Positions 45,879 through 55,491 of a stretch of 64,000 nt of DNA are shown piece after piece. The notes beneath the pieces were generated by a model. That model was not told where the DNA came from. It saw only the letters and a program-made list of their open reading frames with translations, and made no database searches. The first letter of the stretch is position 1. Each line of letters begins with the position of its first letter. The translations under genes were made by a program, and so were the position numbers. This DNA is from Neptuniibacter victor (GTDB lineage: Bacteria; Pseudomonadota; Gammaproteobacteria; Pseudomonadales; Balneatricaceae), in the NCBI GenBank assembly GCA_027943745.1, contig AP025763.1, forward strand, positions 2,232,001-2,296,000. Direction: 5' to 3'.

Positions 45879-46943
45879 ATGACTCTACTAATCGTTTACG
45901 TGTCCATAGCACTGCTCTTTTCATTCCTTTGCTCGATTTTCGAAGCAGTGATTCTGAGCATTACCGCTGCTTATATCAGGGTCCTTGAAAGTGAGGGTAA
46001 AGCCTCAGGGGCGATCCTGCGCGAGTTGAAATCGGACATTGATAAACCTTTAGCAGCGATCCTAACGCTTAATACCATCGCTCATACTGTTGGGGCGGTT
46101 GGGGCCGGAGCTCAAGCCGTATCTGTGTTTGGCAGCGCTTGGATGGGGCTATTCTCTGCCATACTGACCCTATTAATTTTAGTGTTGTCTGAGATTATTC
46201 CAAAAACCCTTGGGGCATCCTATTGGCGCGGTTTATCAGGTATTACCGCGCACAGTCTCAAGTTCCTAATACGTATTCTGTATCCATTCGTTATGCTGTC
46301 TAAACTGCTAACCCAACAATTATCGAAAAACAGGGAGATTGAGGGTTTCAGCCGTGAAGAGTTTGCAGCGATGGCCGATCTTGGCGCCAAAGAGGGCCAG
46401 TTAGAAGAACGTGAATCAAGCATCCTAAAAAATATGTTCTTATTACGCGAAACTTTAGTTACCGACGTGATGACGCCCCGCCCTGTGGTATTTTCATTGC
46501 CTGAGACGCTCACGGTTGATGAGTATTTTGAAAAACATTATGACTCTCGTTTTTCACGTATACCCGTTTACTCTGGCAACAACGAGATTTTCAGCGGGTT
46601 TGTTCTCAAAGATGATCTGCTGCTTGCCCAAGCTCGCAATAATGCAGATAGTATTTTAAAAGATTATCGGCGGGAACTATCGGCTTTATCCGATAGTTCT
46701 TCACTATCCGATGCTTTTGATAAGGTGTTACATCAGCGGGCACATATCATGATTATTATTGATGAATACGGTGGCATGGAAGGCATCATTACCATGGAAG
46801 ATATTCTAGAAACACTTCTCGGGCTTGAAATAATGGATGAGAGCGACAAAACCGCTGACATGCAAAAATACGCTAAACGGATCTGGAAAAAACGGGCGGG
46901 GAATATGGGCATATCCCTATCTAATAATGACAAATCAAATTAA
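45879..46943 (+). CDS. CNNM/CorC-type (DUF21-CBS) transporter
   Basis: A 354-residue membrane protein of the HlyC/CorC-CNNM family. The N-terminal DUF21 domain (about 1-150) has four hydrophobic helices and the core LILVLSEIIPKTLGA. Two CBS repeats follow (DVMTPRPVVFSLP about 195-207; HIMIIIDEYGGMEGIITMEDILE about 289-312), binding adenine nucleotides. Relatives export Mg2+ or other divalent cations. It lacks the C-terminal TerC/CorC HCC domain. A bidirectional terminator follows. Confidence 0.88.
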   Translation: MTLLIVYVSIALLFSFLCSIFEAVILSITAAYIRVLESEGKASGAILRELKSDIDKPLAAILTLNTIAHTVGAVGAGAQAVSVFGSAWMGLFSAILTLLILVLSEIIPKTLGASYWRGLSGITAHSLKFLIRILYPFVMLSKLLTQQLSKNREIEGFSREEFAAMADLGAKEGQLEERESSILKNMFLLRETLVTDVMTPRPVVFSLPETLTVDEYFEKHYDSRFSRIPVYSGNNEIFSGFVLKDDLLLAQARNNADSILKDYRRELSALSDSSSLSDAFDKVLHQRAHIMIIIDEYGGMEGIITMEDILETLLGLEIMDESDKTADMQKYAKRIWKKRAGNMGISLSNNDKSN

Positions 46944-46983
46944 AGCCCAGACAGTTATCAACTCAGCAAGAACGACTACCCAC

Positions 46984-47019
46984 AAAAAAGCCCACTCAGT
47001 AATCTGAGCAGGCTTTTTT
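46984..47019. terminator. Bidirectional terminator between CNNM and the urea operon end
   Basis: AAAAAAGCC-CA-CTCAG / CTGAG-CA-GGCTTTTTT (46984-47019) is a symmetric stem with T-runs on both strands, terminating the CNNM gene (+) and the urease operon (-). Confidence 0.88.
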
Positions 47020-47060
47020 AACGTTCCGTTGGTCTAAGCCAACGCAAATCAACTTGGCAA

Positions 47061-47258
47061 TTAAGCCCTTTTTTTCGCTATTTTACGTACGGCATAGATA
47101 ACCGCTGCGGCCACTGCAGCAGAGATCAACAGATGATCCGGCTCTGTCATAAAGTGAACGATACCGCTTAATGTGCTGGCGTGTTCTGAATGCGCCAGTG
47201 CTGGTAGTGATGTAGTTAGGGCTGCAGTTGCCGTGACCAAAGTGCTCAATTTATTCAT
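47061..47258 (-). CDS. Miniature HupE/UreJ-like protein
   Basis: A 65-residue protein: signal-like segment 1-22 ending ALA, then HSEH (H23, H26), then HFMTEPDH (H35...D41-H42) and one transmembrane helix (about 43-58) with a basic tail. HupE/UreJ nickel permeases begin AHxGH...GFLHPLTGLDHLL and have six helices; this protein retains only that first metal-binding hairpin region. ATG 47258 with AAGGGA upstream is chosen. It is the last gene of the urease operon, so nickel delivery is the natural guess, with no experimental support. The longer frame to 47336 is rejected. Confidence 0.65.
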   Translation of the reverse strand: MNKLSTLVTATAALTTSLPALAHSEHASTLSGIVHFMTEPDHLLISAAVAAAVIYAVRKIAKKRA

Positions 47259-47345
47259 GCTATTTCCCTTGTTGCTAACCGGTCTATACGGCAAGCTTAA
47301 AACGGTTGTTAATTTATCAATTACTTCAGCGAACATCGTTAAGCG

Positions 47346-47993
47346 TTACACTACGGCTTCGGCCGGTGGCAAACTCTTTGCTGTTAACATCCCTTCGCTG
47401 ATAATGAACTGGATAATATCATCCAATCCTTTGGCTTGCTTAAGATTTGCAAACACAAACGGGCGCTCGCCGCGCATTCTTTTGGCATCAACATCCATCA
47501 CATCAAGCGAGGCACCCACTAAAGGGGCCAGATCTATTTTGTTAATGATCAGTAGATCTGATTTGGTAATACCCGGTCCTCCTTTACGCGGTATTTTATC
47601 GCCTGCCGATACATCGATTACGTAGATCGTTAGATCTGAGAGTTCAGGACTGAATGTTGCGCTCAAGTTATCGCCACCACTTTCGACAAACACGACATCC
47701 AGATCACCGTGACGCTCCACCAGTTGATCAATCGCTGCTAAGTTCATCGAGGCATCTTCGCGTATCGCCGTATGCGGACAGCCTCCGGTTTCTACCCCGA
47801 TGATTCTATCTGCACTTAGCGCTTCATGCTCAGTAAGAAACTTTGCATCTTCCTGTGTGTAGATATCATTGGTCACGACCGCGATATCATAATGATCCTT
47901 CATGGCGGCACAAAGTGATCGTAACAGCGCAGTTTTGCCTGATCCCACTGGACCACCAACCCCTACGCGTAGTGTCTGTTTTAGTTTACTCAT
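47346..47993 (-). CDS. ureG: Urease accessory GTPase UreG
   Basis: A 215-residue SIMIBI GTPase that delivers nickel to urease. P-loop GGPVGSGKT (13-21), [13 protein letters not shown] (Walker B-like/ metal site) and NKIDLAP (G4) are intact, as is the metal-binding CPH motif ([13 protein letters not shown]). ATG 47993 ([15 protein letters not shown]) is preferred to the upstream ATG 48041. It lies 87 bp before the miniature HupE-like gene and 62 bp after ureF. Confidence 0.95.
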   Translation of the reverse strand: MSKLKQTLRVGVGGPVGSGKTALLRSLCAAMKDHYDIAVVTNDIYTQEDAKFLTEHEALSADRIIGVETGGCPHTAIREDASMNLAAIDQLVERHGDLDVVFVESGGDNLSATFSPELSDLTIYVIDVSAGDKIPRKGGPGITKSDLLIINKIDLAPLVGASLDVMDVDAKRMRGERPFVFANLKQAKGLDDIIQFIISEGMLTAKSLPPAEAVV

Positions 47994-48055
47994 TTTATCT
48001 ACCTCTCTTCCAATCCTGATCCTGTCGCTATGCCTTAACACTCAGCTCTTAGTAT

Positions 48056-48802
48056 TCAGGACCGGAATAATCGTGAATATTGTTGTTCATGCAGGGCACT
48101 CGCTATCGCTAATGCGGGCAACCCAGCACCTATCTGTTCTTCATCAACCTGCTCTGCAATCTGTAGTGCTTCGCTCAGTACCGGTTGTAGATCACCCAGC
48201 AACACTTGTGCTTGGGTTTGCCCTAAAGGCACTAATTTTGTCGCAGCAGCCACTTGGTTCTCTAACCATGCCCATGTAAACCCTAATGCGGCACTCTGAC
48301 TGTTTATCCCCCAGTGCGTCGCTGCAATCGCAAACAAACTGACAAAACTAACCTGATCCGGCGTTGTTCCACGACCATGAGCAAACGGTTGCGGGATCTC
48401 TAAACTATTAAGTAAACGCACCAAGGCTTCACCCATCGCGGTATCGGTAAGCCGAAGCTCTTTCGTTTCTCGACAGGCAAGCACTAGATCATTTAAACGC
48501 TTCACTTCGGACCAATCATGCTGCCCTGCGGCCTCCATCAAGAGCGCCAATGCGGGAAGGTCAACCTGCGCGACAGAGTGCAATAACTGCATCTCCAGCC
48601 ATTCATGGACATCGGCCTGTTTACGCAACCAACCGCAGTCGATTGCATACTCCAGTCCTTGGGAGAATGAATACCCCCCGACCGGCAAACCTGCACTGCT
48701 CAACTGCATTAAGCGAAACAGGCTGCTATCACTAATTGTGATTGGGTCTGTTTTTGCGGCCTGTGAATGAACAGCGCTGGCGTTAATGATGTGAGTGGCC
48801 AT
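48056..48802 (-). CDS. ureF: Urease accessory protein UreF
   Basis: A UreF of about 248 residues, all helical, bridging the UreDABC apoenzyme and UreG. LFRLMQLSSAGLPVGGYSFSQGLEYAI (about 30-55) is the family signature, with the C-terminal EQIGAGLPALAIASALHEQQYSRLFRS also conserved. The first ATG in the upper frame (48829) gives an atypical leader; ATG 48802 (MATHIINAS) is used and overlaps the ureE stop by about 20 bp, indicating coupling. GTPase activation gating of UreG is its known family role. Confidence 0.92.
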   Translation of the reverse strand: MATHIINASAVHSQAAKTDPITISDSSLFRLMQLSSAGLPVGGYSFSQGLEYAIDCGWLRKQADVHEWLEMQLLHSVAQVDLPALALLMEAAGQHDWSEVKRLNDLVLACRETKELRLTDTAMGEALVRLLNSLEIPQPFAHGRGTTPDQVSFVSLFAIAATHWGINSQSAALGFTWAWLENQVAAATKLVPLGQTQAQVLLGDLQPVLSEALQIAEQVDEEQIGAGLPALAIASALHEQQYSRLFRS

Positions 48803-49238
48803 GGCTATATGCCCCAGATTCCGGCACAAAGACCGATGTTTCGTGGCTCACCACCAGCCCCAACTGCACTAACATCTCCTCCAGCACATGATCGGGTTTA
48901 ATCCGCAACCAGCGCTCCCCTACTTCAATCTTGGTATGACGGTTACCTAAGTGGTAACACGCACGAGCGAACGTATGCCAATCATCACAGGAAGCCAAGG
49001 CAACGCTTTCAACTGCACCGGCGACTTTGATATAACGCCCACAGGCACTTTTAAGAAACTCGCCTACTTGCAATGGTTTGCCCCTTTCAAGGAAAACACG
49101 TACCTCCTCTCCAGTATCACTCTCTAGCTTTAAACGGCCACGATCACGCTGCTCATGGGTTAACACAACCGCACAATCTGCTTGTTGATGACAGTGGGTA
49201 CCTAATCGTTCATAAACTTCTAACATTTGATCACTCAC
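48783..49238 (-). CDS. ureE: Urease accessory nickel metallochaperone UreE
   Basis: A 151-residue UreE. The N-terminal domain recognises the UreG complex; the C-terminal RNA-recognition-like domain contains CYHLGNRHTKIEVGERWLRIKPDHVLEEML with the conserved nickel-site histidine, and a His-rich tail GAYSHGHSHH adds Ni capacity. It dimerises and hands nickel to UreG. It precedes ureF by a 20-bp overlap and follows ureC after 15 bp. Confidence 0.93.
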   Translation of the reverse strand: MSDQMLEVYERLGTHCHQQADCAVVLTHEQRDRGRLKLESDTGEEVRVFLERGKPLQVGEFLKSACGRYIKVAGAVESVALASCDDWHTFARACYHLGNRHTKIEVGERWLRIKPDHVLEEMLVQLGLVVSHETSVFVPESGAYSHGHSHH

Positions 49239-49253
49239 CTTTCTCTGTGCGGC

Positions 49254-51038
49254 CTAAAACAGGGTGTACAACTGAGCGAGGGGCAGCTCTTTTGCTGGCT
49301 CGCAGGTTAACATTTCGCCATCGGCCCGCACCTCATAGGTTTGCGGATCGACCGTGATATCGGGCATCCAATCGTTTAACACCATATCCGACTTGCTGAT
49401 ATTTCGGGTGTTACTACACGCCGATAATCGTCGTTGTAGGCCTAAGCTTTTAGCGATGTTGTTATTCAATGCGGCTTGGCTGACAAAGGTAACGCTGGTT
49501 TTAGCCGGCGCTAGCCCGCAGGAACCAAACATCGGTCGATAATGAACCGGCTGTGGCGTTGGGATAGATGCGTTGGGATCACCCATCGGTGCTGCTGCAA
49601 TCATCCCGCCTTTAATAATCATTGAGGGTTTAACACCAAAGAATGCCGGTTTCCACAGCACTAAATCTGCGAGTTTACCCGCCTCAATAGAACCGACTTC
49701 ATGGGATATACCATGGGTGATCGCGGGGTTAATGGTGTATTTAGCGATATATCGCTTAGCGCGGAAGTTATCGGCGCCAAGCGGTAGATCTTCGGCCAGC
49801 AAACCAAACTGGGTTTTCATTTTGTGTGCGGTTTGCCATGTACGCGTAACGACCTCTCCCACTCGCCCCATCGCTTGTGAGTCGGAGGAGATCATGCTGA
49901 ACGCACCACGATCGTGAAAGATATCTTCTGCTGCAATGGTCTCTTTACGAATCCGTGAATCAGCAAAGGCAACATCTTCGGGGATATTGCTATCTAGGTG
50001 ATGGCAGACCATCAACATATCCAGATGCTCATCAACGGTATTATGCGTAAAGGGACGTGTTGGATTCGTGGATGATGGCATCACATTGGGAAATGAGCAG
50101 GCACGAATAATATCCGGGGCATGACCACCGCCCGCCCCTTCTGTGTGGTAGGTATGAATCACGCGGCCCTTAAACGCGCCAATGGTGTCATCCACAAAAC
50201 CGGACTCATTTAAGGTATCGGTATGGATCGCTACCTGGACATCGTACTTTTCAGCGACGCTCAGACAATTATCAATAGAGGCTGGCGTTGTTCCCCAATC
50301 CTCATGCAATTTAAGGCCGCAAACGCCCGCTTCCAATTGCTCCTCTAACGCTTCAGGTAAGCTGGCATTACCTTTACCTAAAAAGCCTAGGTTCATCGGC
50401 ATATTGTCGGTCGCTTGCAGCATCTTACCGATATTCCAAGGCCCGGGGGTACAAGTAGTCGCATTGGTGCCTGTCGCGGGACCTGTACCACCACCGATCA
50501 TAGTAGTCACCCCCGACATTAGCGCTTCATCAATCTGTTGTGGGCAGATAAAGTGAATATGCGCATCGATGCCGCCTGCGGTGATGATTGAGCCTTCACC
50601 GGCAATAATCTCGGTACCTGGACCGATAACGATATCAACGCTGTCTTGAACATCGGGGTTGCCTGCCTTACCCACTTTGGCAATGCGTCCCTCTTTTATA
50701 CCTATATCCGCTTTTACAATGCCCCAGTGATCAAGAATCAATGCATTGGTGATCACTAGATCCATGGCGATCTCATTGGTCACTTGGCTCTGGCCCATGC
50801 CATCACGGATAACCTTACCGCCACCAAACTTAACCTCATCACCATAGGTCGTGAAATCTTTCTCGACTTGTATCCAGAGTTCGGTATCACCTAAACGAAC
50901 CTTATCTCCCGTCGTTGGACCAAACATTTGAGCATAGCTACTGCGATCCATCGTGGCTTTTGAGCTTTCTGAGACGTTGGATCTACCTGCAACTTTTAAA
51001 CTATCTGATACTGTCGAATCTTGCGACGCGTCACTCAT
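49254..51038 (-). CDS. ureC: Urease alpha subunit UreC with N-terminal extension
   Basis: The catalytic urease subunit (594 residues). Nickel ligands H160, H162, carbamylated K243, H272, H298 and D386 and the flap C345-H346 are all present, each exactly 26 residues later than in Klebsiella UreC. The extra 26-residue Ser-rich N-terminus ([20 protein letters not shown] and on) is unusual. The start overlaps the ureB stop by 4 bp (ATGA), which supports the long start; the alternative ATG at 50951 would match the common length. Urea is hydrolysed to ammonia and carbamate. Confidence 0.95.
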   Translation of the reverse strand: MSDASQDSTVSDSLKVAGRSNVSESSKATMDRSSYAQMFGPTTGDKVRLGDTELWIQVEKDFTTYGDEVKFGGGKVIRDGMGQSQVTNEIAMDLVITNALILDHWGIVKADIGIKEGRIAKVGKAGNPDVQDSVDIVIGPGTEIIAGEGSIITAGGIDAHIHFICPQQIDEALMSGVTTMIGGGTGPATGTNATTCTPGPWNIGKMLQATDNMPMNLGFLGKGNASLPEALEEQLEAGVCGLKLHEDWGTTPASIDNCLSVAEKYDVQVAIHTDTLNESGFVDDTIGAFKGRVIHTYHTEGAGGGHAPDIIRACSFPNVMPSSTNPTRPFTHNTVDEHLDMLMVCHHLDSNIPEDVAFADSRIRKETIAAEDIFHDRGAFSMISSDSQAMGRVGEVVTRTWQTAHKMKTQFGLLAEDLPLGADNFRAKRYIAKYTINPAITHGISHEVGSIEAGKLADLVLWKPAFFGVKPSMIIKGGMIAAAPMGDPNASIPTPQPVHYRPMFGSCGLAPAKTSVTFVSQAALNNNIAKSLGLQRRLSACSNTRNISKSDMVLNDWMPDITVDPQTYEVRADGEMLTCEPAKELPLAQLYTLF

Positions 51039-51361
51039 TCGTTATCTCCCTCTGCATTCACCGCCCCCATAACCTCTCCGCGGAATCCATAAATCGTTTT
51101 AGTTCCCGCGTACTCTACTAACTCGACTTCACGCCCTTGCCCCGGTTCAAAACGCACAGCGGTTCCAGAGGCGATATTAAGGCGATAACCTTTGGTCGAT
51201 TTACGCTCAAACTTGAGTGCGGGGTTTACTTCGAAAAAATGATAATGGGAGCCAACCTGTATAGGTCGATCACCACTGTTCTCAACTCTAAGGGTTTGCA
51301 CTTTACGGCCCACGTTTAGCTCAATCGTGCCGTCTGCTGCCTGCACTTCACCTGGAATCAT
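51035..51361 (-). CDS. ureB: Urease beta subunit UreB
   Basis: A 108-residue UreB beginning [19 protein letters not shown], with [18 protein letters not shown] (about 37-54), the conserved segment contacting the alpha subunit. It overlaps ureC by 4 bp (ATGA) and starts 81 bp after the ureA stop. Its length and motifs are standard, so this is a separate beta chain rather than a fused UreAB. Confidence 0.95.
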   Translation of the reverse strand: MIPGEVQAADGTIELNVGRKVQTLRVENSGDRPIQVGSHYHFFEVNPALKFERKSTKGYRLNIASGTAVRFEPGQGREVELVEYAGTKTIYGFRGEVMGAVNAEGDNE

Positions 51362-51442
51362 TGCTGTCTCCTCTGCGCACCTTTGCTATCTAGCTAAGTA
51401 TTCATTCAGTAGATTTAGCTAAGTCGCTGTCATCAAATAGGC

Positions 51443-51745
51443 TTAATTAATAGGGTTATGGACCGTGACCAATTTCGTTCCATCAGGAAAGGTTGCTTCC
51501 ACTTGCACCTCATGAATTAGCTCGGGAACCCCCTCCATCACCTGCTCGGCACTTAACAAGCTTTTTCCATAACTCATCAATTCAGCAACGGTTTTGCCAT
51601 CACGAGCGCCCTCAATGATTTCCATAGTGATATAGGCCATCGATTCAGGGTAATTCAGTTTTAAACCGCGATTTAGGCGTCGCTCTGCCAGTAGTGCAGC
51701 GGTGAAAACCAGCAATTTATCTTTCTCTCTTGGTAACAACTCCAT
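51443..51745 (-). CDS. ureA: Urease gamma subunit UreA
   Basis: A 100-residue Ure[51 protein letters not shown] and [27 protein letters not shown] are all hallmarks of the gamma chain. It associates with UreB and UreC into the (ABC)3 enzyme. It lies 75 bp downstream of ureD on the minus strand. Confidence 0.95.
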   Translation of the reverse strand: MELLPREKDKLLVFTAALLAERRLNRGLKLNYPESMAYITMEIIEGARDGKTVAELMSYGKSLLSAEQVMEGVPELIHEVQVEATFPDGTKLVTVHNPIN

Positions 51746-51820
51746 GACTCACCTCTTTGGCCGAATTATTGTTATTCATAAAATTAGGATCTAACGTGCG
51801 CTAAATACGTGATTTATTAA

Positions 51821-52741
51821 CTAAGTTGCCCATATTCTGGGCTCACAGCTTTCACGGGCTAACAAGACGGGTCTTAACTGCTGCCAGCACTGCACAAACA
51901 GCAAACGTGCTTGCTCGGAGCAATCGCCTAGATAGCGAACCTGCATAAACGCGTCATTCAAACTCACCGCCACTAATGCATTAGCGTCATTCCTATTGCC
52001 GCCACTCGCCGTGCAAATGGATTGCAATTTAGCCAACAGATCGACCGTTTCGGGGGCATCGACTTCGTCAAACGGACCGGCGATCAACAGCGCATTCACT
52101 GCATGCCCCGCGAGCCCCGCCCTGCTATGCATAAAGTGATGTTGTTCAGGATTGAGCTGCAGTGCTTCTCTGACTTTTAGCCGCCCCTGTCTAAACACCT
52201 GTAAACACTGCTTAAGTGCCCCTGAATCAAAAGACTGGCCGCTCGCAGGTAGACCAAAACAACTGATCTCCCAGCCGATAAACGTAGACTCATCATCTAG
52301 ATAAACATCGGTGTTTAATTGAGTATTCGCACCGGGATAGATAATGTTTTCTAAAGGCATCCACTCTAGGCTGCTACCGGGCGCTAAACTCAGTTGTATG
52401 TGCTGGGTTTGAAGTGTTTTATCTTCTCGGGCTTTATAGACTCGCCCCGCTCCAGGCGTGGTAATCAGTGAGCGTGCATCTGGCGACATTTCAACATTAA
52501 TTCTCAGATCATCCCCTGACACCATGCCGCCCGGAGGATGAAGTAAGTACAAGTGCGCGAGATCTCTTCCCTCTGGATAGAACGCCTTTTGCACATAGAG
52601 CGGCCCTTTGTGACGGCACTGCTTTAATACAGAGCCACGCACCGTTTTGGCCAGCCCCAGACTTAGCTCAGCCTGCCATGTTGACTGCTCTACCTGGTTG
52701 ACACTCTTATCTTGCGCTAAAGGCGTTACCCAATTATTCAT
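51821..52741 (-). CDS. ureD: Urease accessory protein UreD (UreH)
   Basis: A 306-residue UreD, the scaffold that loads nickel with UreFG. The family motifs GRDLAHLYLLHPPGGMVSGDDL (about 58-79), TTPGAGRVYKA (about 93-103) and WMPLENIIYPGA (about 126-137) are visible. It follows the urtE gene after about 50 bp in the same orientation, so transport and assembly are co-expressed. Confidence 0.93.
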   Translation of the reverse strand: MNNWVTPLAQDKSVNQVEQSTWQAELSLGLAKTVRGSVLKQCRHKGPLYVQKAFYPEGRDLAHLYLLHPPGGMVSGDDLRINVEMSPDARSLITTPGAGRVYKAREDKTLQTQHIQLSLAPGSSLEWMPLENIIYPGANTQLNTDVYLDDESTFIGWEISCFGLPASGQSFDSGALKQCLQVFRQGRLKVREALQLNPEQHHFMHSRAGLAGHAVNALLIAGPFDEVDAPETVDLLAKLQSICTASGGNRNDANALVAVSLNDAFMQVRYLGDCSEQARLLFVQCWQQLRPVLLARESCEPRIWAT

Positions 52742-52790
52742 GCCTATCCTATCTGCTTTAAAAGCGAGGCCCCATTCGAGACCTTAGCCG

Positions 52791-53486
52791 TTATACTGCG
52801 AGGTATTGTTTGATCAACTCCTCGCTTAAATTCGCCATCTGGTCACTTGCCACCACACGACCTTTTTCCATCAACCGGAACTCTTTGCCCACCCTCCGTG
52901 CGAACCCCAATTTCTGTTCGACCAAAATAACGGTGAGTCCCTCTTCTTGATTCAGCTTCAAAATCACATCACCAATTTGGTGCACAATGTTTGGCTGAAT
53001 GCCCTCATTTGGTTCATCAAGAATCAAAACCTTAGGCTCTAATACCAGTGCTCGGCCAATCGCCAACTGCTGCTGTTGACCACCTGAAAGGTCACCACCT
53101 CGACGATGAAGCATCTCCTTTAATACCGGGAACAACTCAAATATCTTTTCCGGTATCTGCTTCGCTTTATCCTTACGAATCGGCAAACCTATACGTAAGT
53201 TTTCCTCCACCGTGAGCATCGGAAAGATATCCCTTCCTTGCGGCACATAGCCTATACCCGCTGGCGCTCTGTACTGTGCGGGCTTGCTCTGCAAGGGTTC
53301 CCCTTCCAAAAGAATCTCGCCACTATGAACCGGCAACAATCCCATTAAGCATTTCAACAAGGTGGTTTTCCCCACCCCATTTCGTCCCATGATGCAGGTA
53401 CAAGAACCAGGCTTTATATCCAGATCCAGATCCCACAGAATCTGAGTGCCACCATATCGCTGATTAAGCTTTGATATTTCGATCAT
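52791..53486 (-). CDS. urtE: Urea ABC transporter ATP-binding protein UrtE
   Basis: A 231-residue LivF-type ATPase with Walker A GRNGVGKTTLL (about 34-44), signature LSGGQQQQLA (about 134-143) and Walker B LILDEPNEGIQP. It overlaps the urtD stop by 4 bp. With UrtD it powers the UrtBC permease. Assignment to urea rests on position next to urease and urtABCD. Confidence 0.93.
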   Translation of the reverse strand: MIEISKLNQRYGGTQILWDLDLDIKPGSCTCIMGRNGVGKTTLLKCLMGLLPVHSGEILLEGEPLQSKPAQYRAPAGIGYVPQGRDIFPMLTVEENLRIGLPIRKDKAKQIPEKIFELFPVLKEMLHRRGGDLSGGQQQQLAIGRALVLEPKVLILDEPNEGIQPNIVHQIGDVILKLNQEEGLTVILVEQKLGFARRVGKEFRLMEKGRVVASDQMANLSEELIKQYLAV

Positions 53487-54316
53487 GGCGCTTCTCCCAA
53501 ATAAACTTCGATAACATCGGGGTTGTTTTGCACTTGATCCATTGTTCCCTCTGCAAGGACTGTGCCCTGATGCAAAACGGTGACGGTACGCGCAATACTG
53601 CGAACAAATTCCATATCGTGTTCAACAACAATAACGGTGCGTTCACCGGCTAATGATGTCAGCAACTCTGCTGTGCGCTCGGTCTCTTGCGCTGTCATCC
53701 CGGCAACCGGCTCATCAATGAGTAATAACCGCGGTTCCGCGACGAGCAGCATACCTATCTCTAACCACTGTTTTTGACCATGAGATAACGCTCCCGCCTG
53801 CATAAAGCGCTGCTCTTTTAAACCAATAACATTGAGTACTTCGTCGATACGATCAAGCTCAGTCGGCGTTAAACGCGCCAATAGCATCGGCATAACTGTT
53901 TTCTGCTGCTTAAGCGAGAGTTCTAAATTATCGAAGACACTGTGCGCTTCAAAAACGGTTGGTTTTTGAAACTTACGTCCAATACCCAGTTGCGCTATAG
54001 CAGCTTCATCGTGTTGCAGCAGGTTAAGGCTTTGACCAAAATATACGGTGCCGGAATCAGGCGTTGTTTTCCCTGTGATCACATCCATTAAGGTAGTTTT
54101 CCCTGCCCCGTTTGCGCCGATAAGACAGCGCAACTCGCCATCATTTACGTAAAGGTTAAGGTCGTTCAACGCTTTAAAGCCGTCAAAGCTCAAATTGAGC
54201 CCTTCCACGTAGAGAATGACATCGTGCGACACATCAACTTGCGGCTGTTCATCCTTAAGAAAAGACCAAACCTGATCTCGGCGCATCACTTCACGTACAT
54301 CAGTTAATGTACTCAT
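53483..54316 (-). CDS. urtD: Urea ABC transporter ATP-binding protein UrtD
   Basis: A 277-residue LivG-type ATPase: Walker A GANGAGKTTLMD, signature LSHGQKQWLEIGML (the His variant LSHGQ is typical of UrtD) and Walker B LLLIDEPVAGMT. The N-terminal extension before the core (about 30 residues) is longer than in LivG. Overlaps urtC and urtE by 4 bp each, indicating tight coupling. Confidence 0.93.
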   Translation of the reverse strand: MSTLTDVREVMRRDQVWSFLKDEQPQVDVSHDVILYVEGLNLSFDGFKALNDLNLYVNDGELRCLIGANGAGKTTLMDVITGKTTPDSGTVYFGQSLNLLQHDEAAIAQLGIGRKFQKPTVFEAHSVFDNLELSLKQQKTVMPMLLARLTPTELDRIDEVLNVIGLKEQRFMQAGALSHGQKQWLEIGMLLVAEPRLLLIDEPVAGMTAQETERTAELLTSLAGERTVIVVEHDMEFVRSIARTVTVLHQGTVLAEGTMDQVQNNPDVIEVYLGEAP

Positions 54317-55491
54317 ACATCCCCCCCTTTTGCGCTTGATTGCACCGGTGCGCTGAGCACATCATCAGGCCCAGAGCCGCCATCAGTCGTGTTCTTACGT
54401 TTATCCATCATCTTCTTGTACAAGCCCATCAACCCTTGCGGCAGATAAAGGGTGACAAATACAAACAGTGCCCCCAACGCGAACAACCAACCATCGGGCA
54501 TAATCGCTGTGAACTTTGTTTTGGCGTAGTTCACCAGTAACGCCCCCACGATCGCGCCGATCAGCGTTCCACGACCGCCAACAGCGACCCAAATAACCAT
54601 TTCAATAGAGTTAAGGGGTGAGAATTCACCCGGATTGATAATGCCAACTTGCGGTACATACAACGCACCAGCAACACCGGCAATCAACGCAGAATAGACG
54701 AACAACCAAACCTTAAAGCGCTCGGTGCGGTAGCCGATAAAGCGTGCTCGGCTTTCACCATCACGAATGGCGACAATCACTTTACCCATACGCGATTGCA
54801 AGATCTTATGGCTCACCACTAATATGACCGCAAGCATCAGCGCGGTGATGGCGAACAACGTCACGCGAGTGCTATCCGCTTGCAGATCAAAACCTACAAT
54901 ATCTTTAAAATCGGTCAGGCCGTTGTTTCCGCCAAATCCCATCTCATTACGGAAGAACGCCAGCATCAATGCGTAGGTCAGAGCCTGCGTCATAATGGAT
55001 AGATAAACACCCGTGACACGGGACCTAAATGCCAACCAACCAAAAACGAAAGCGAGAATGCCCGGTACCAACAACACCATTAACATTGCGAACCAGAATT
55101 GATCCATTCCCTGCCAGAACCAAGGTAGTTCACTCCAGTTAAGGAAGACCATAAAGTCGGGTAGTTCTGGATTACCGTACACGCCACGATCACCGATCTG
55201 ACGCATCAGATACATGCCCATGGCATAGCCACCCAGAGCAAAGAAAGCACCATGTCCCAAGCTTAGAATGCCGCAGTATCCCCAGATAACATCGACCGCT
55301 AATGCCAACATGGCATAACAGAGATACTTACCCAGTAATGTTATGGTGTAGGTGCTAACGTAGAAGACAGAATCTTGTGGCATCAGCAAGTTGCCCATTG
55401 AGGCGAGCAAGGTAACCAATACCAAAATAGCGACGAAGGGGGCGACTTTACTGTCGCCATGCAAACGACTAAAACGCATTAACTGATTCAT
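54313..55491 (-). CDS. urtC: Urea ABC transporter permease UrtC
   Basis: A 392-residue LivM-type permease with about ten hydrophobic segments, including GYCGILSLGHGAFFALGGYAMG (about 69-90), the family motif, and EMVIWVAVGGRGTLIGAIVGA. The C-terminal 30 residues are a charged cytoplasmic tail. Pairs with UrtB to form the urea channel. Overlaps neighbours by 4 bp. Confidence 0.92.
   Translation of the reverse strand: MNQLMRFSRLHGDSKVAPFVAILVLVTLLASMGNLLMPQDSVFYVSTYTITLLGKYLCYAMLALAVDVIWGYCGILSLGHGAFFALGGYAMGMYLMRQIGDRGVYGNPELPDFMVFLNWSELPWFWQGMDQFWFAMLMVLLVPGILAFVFGWLAFRSRVTGVYLSIMTQALTYALMLAFFRNEMGFGGNNGLTDFKDIVGFDLQADSTRVTLFAITALMLAVILVVSHKILQSRMGKVIVAIRDGESRARFIGYRTERFKVWLFVYSALIAGVAGALYVPQVGIINPGEFSPLNSIEMVIWVAVGGRGTLIGAIVGALLVNYAKTKFTAIMPDGWLFALGALFVFVTLYLPQGLMGLYKKMMDKRKNTTDGGSGPDDVLSAPVQSSAKGGDV

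Noticed and set aside
45700-45882. 60-codon ORF on the plus strand
   Set aside because: No motif or ribosome site, and it overlaps the CNNM start; the codon composition looks non-coding.
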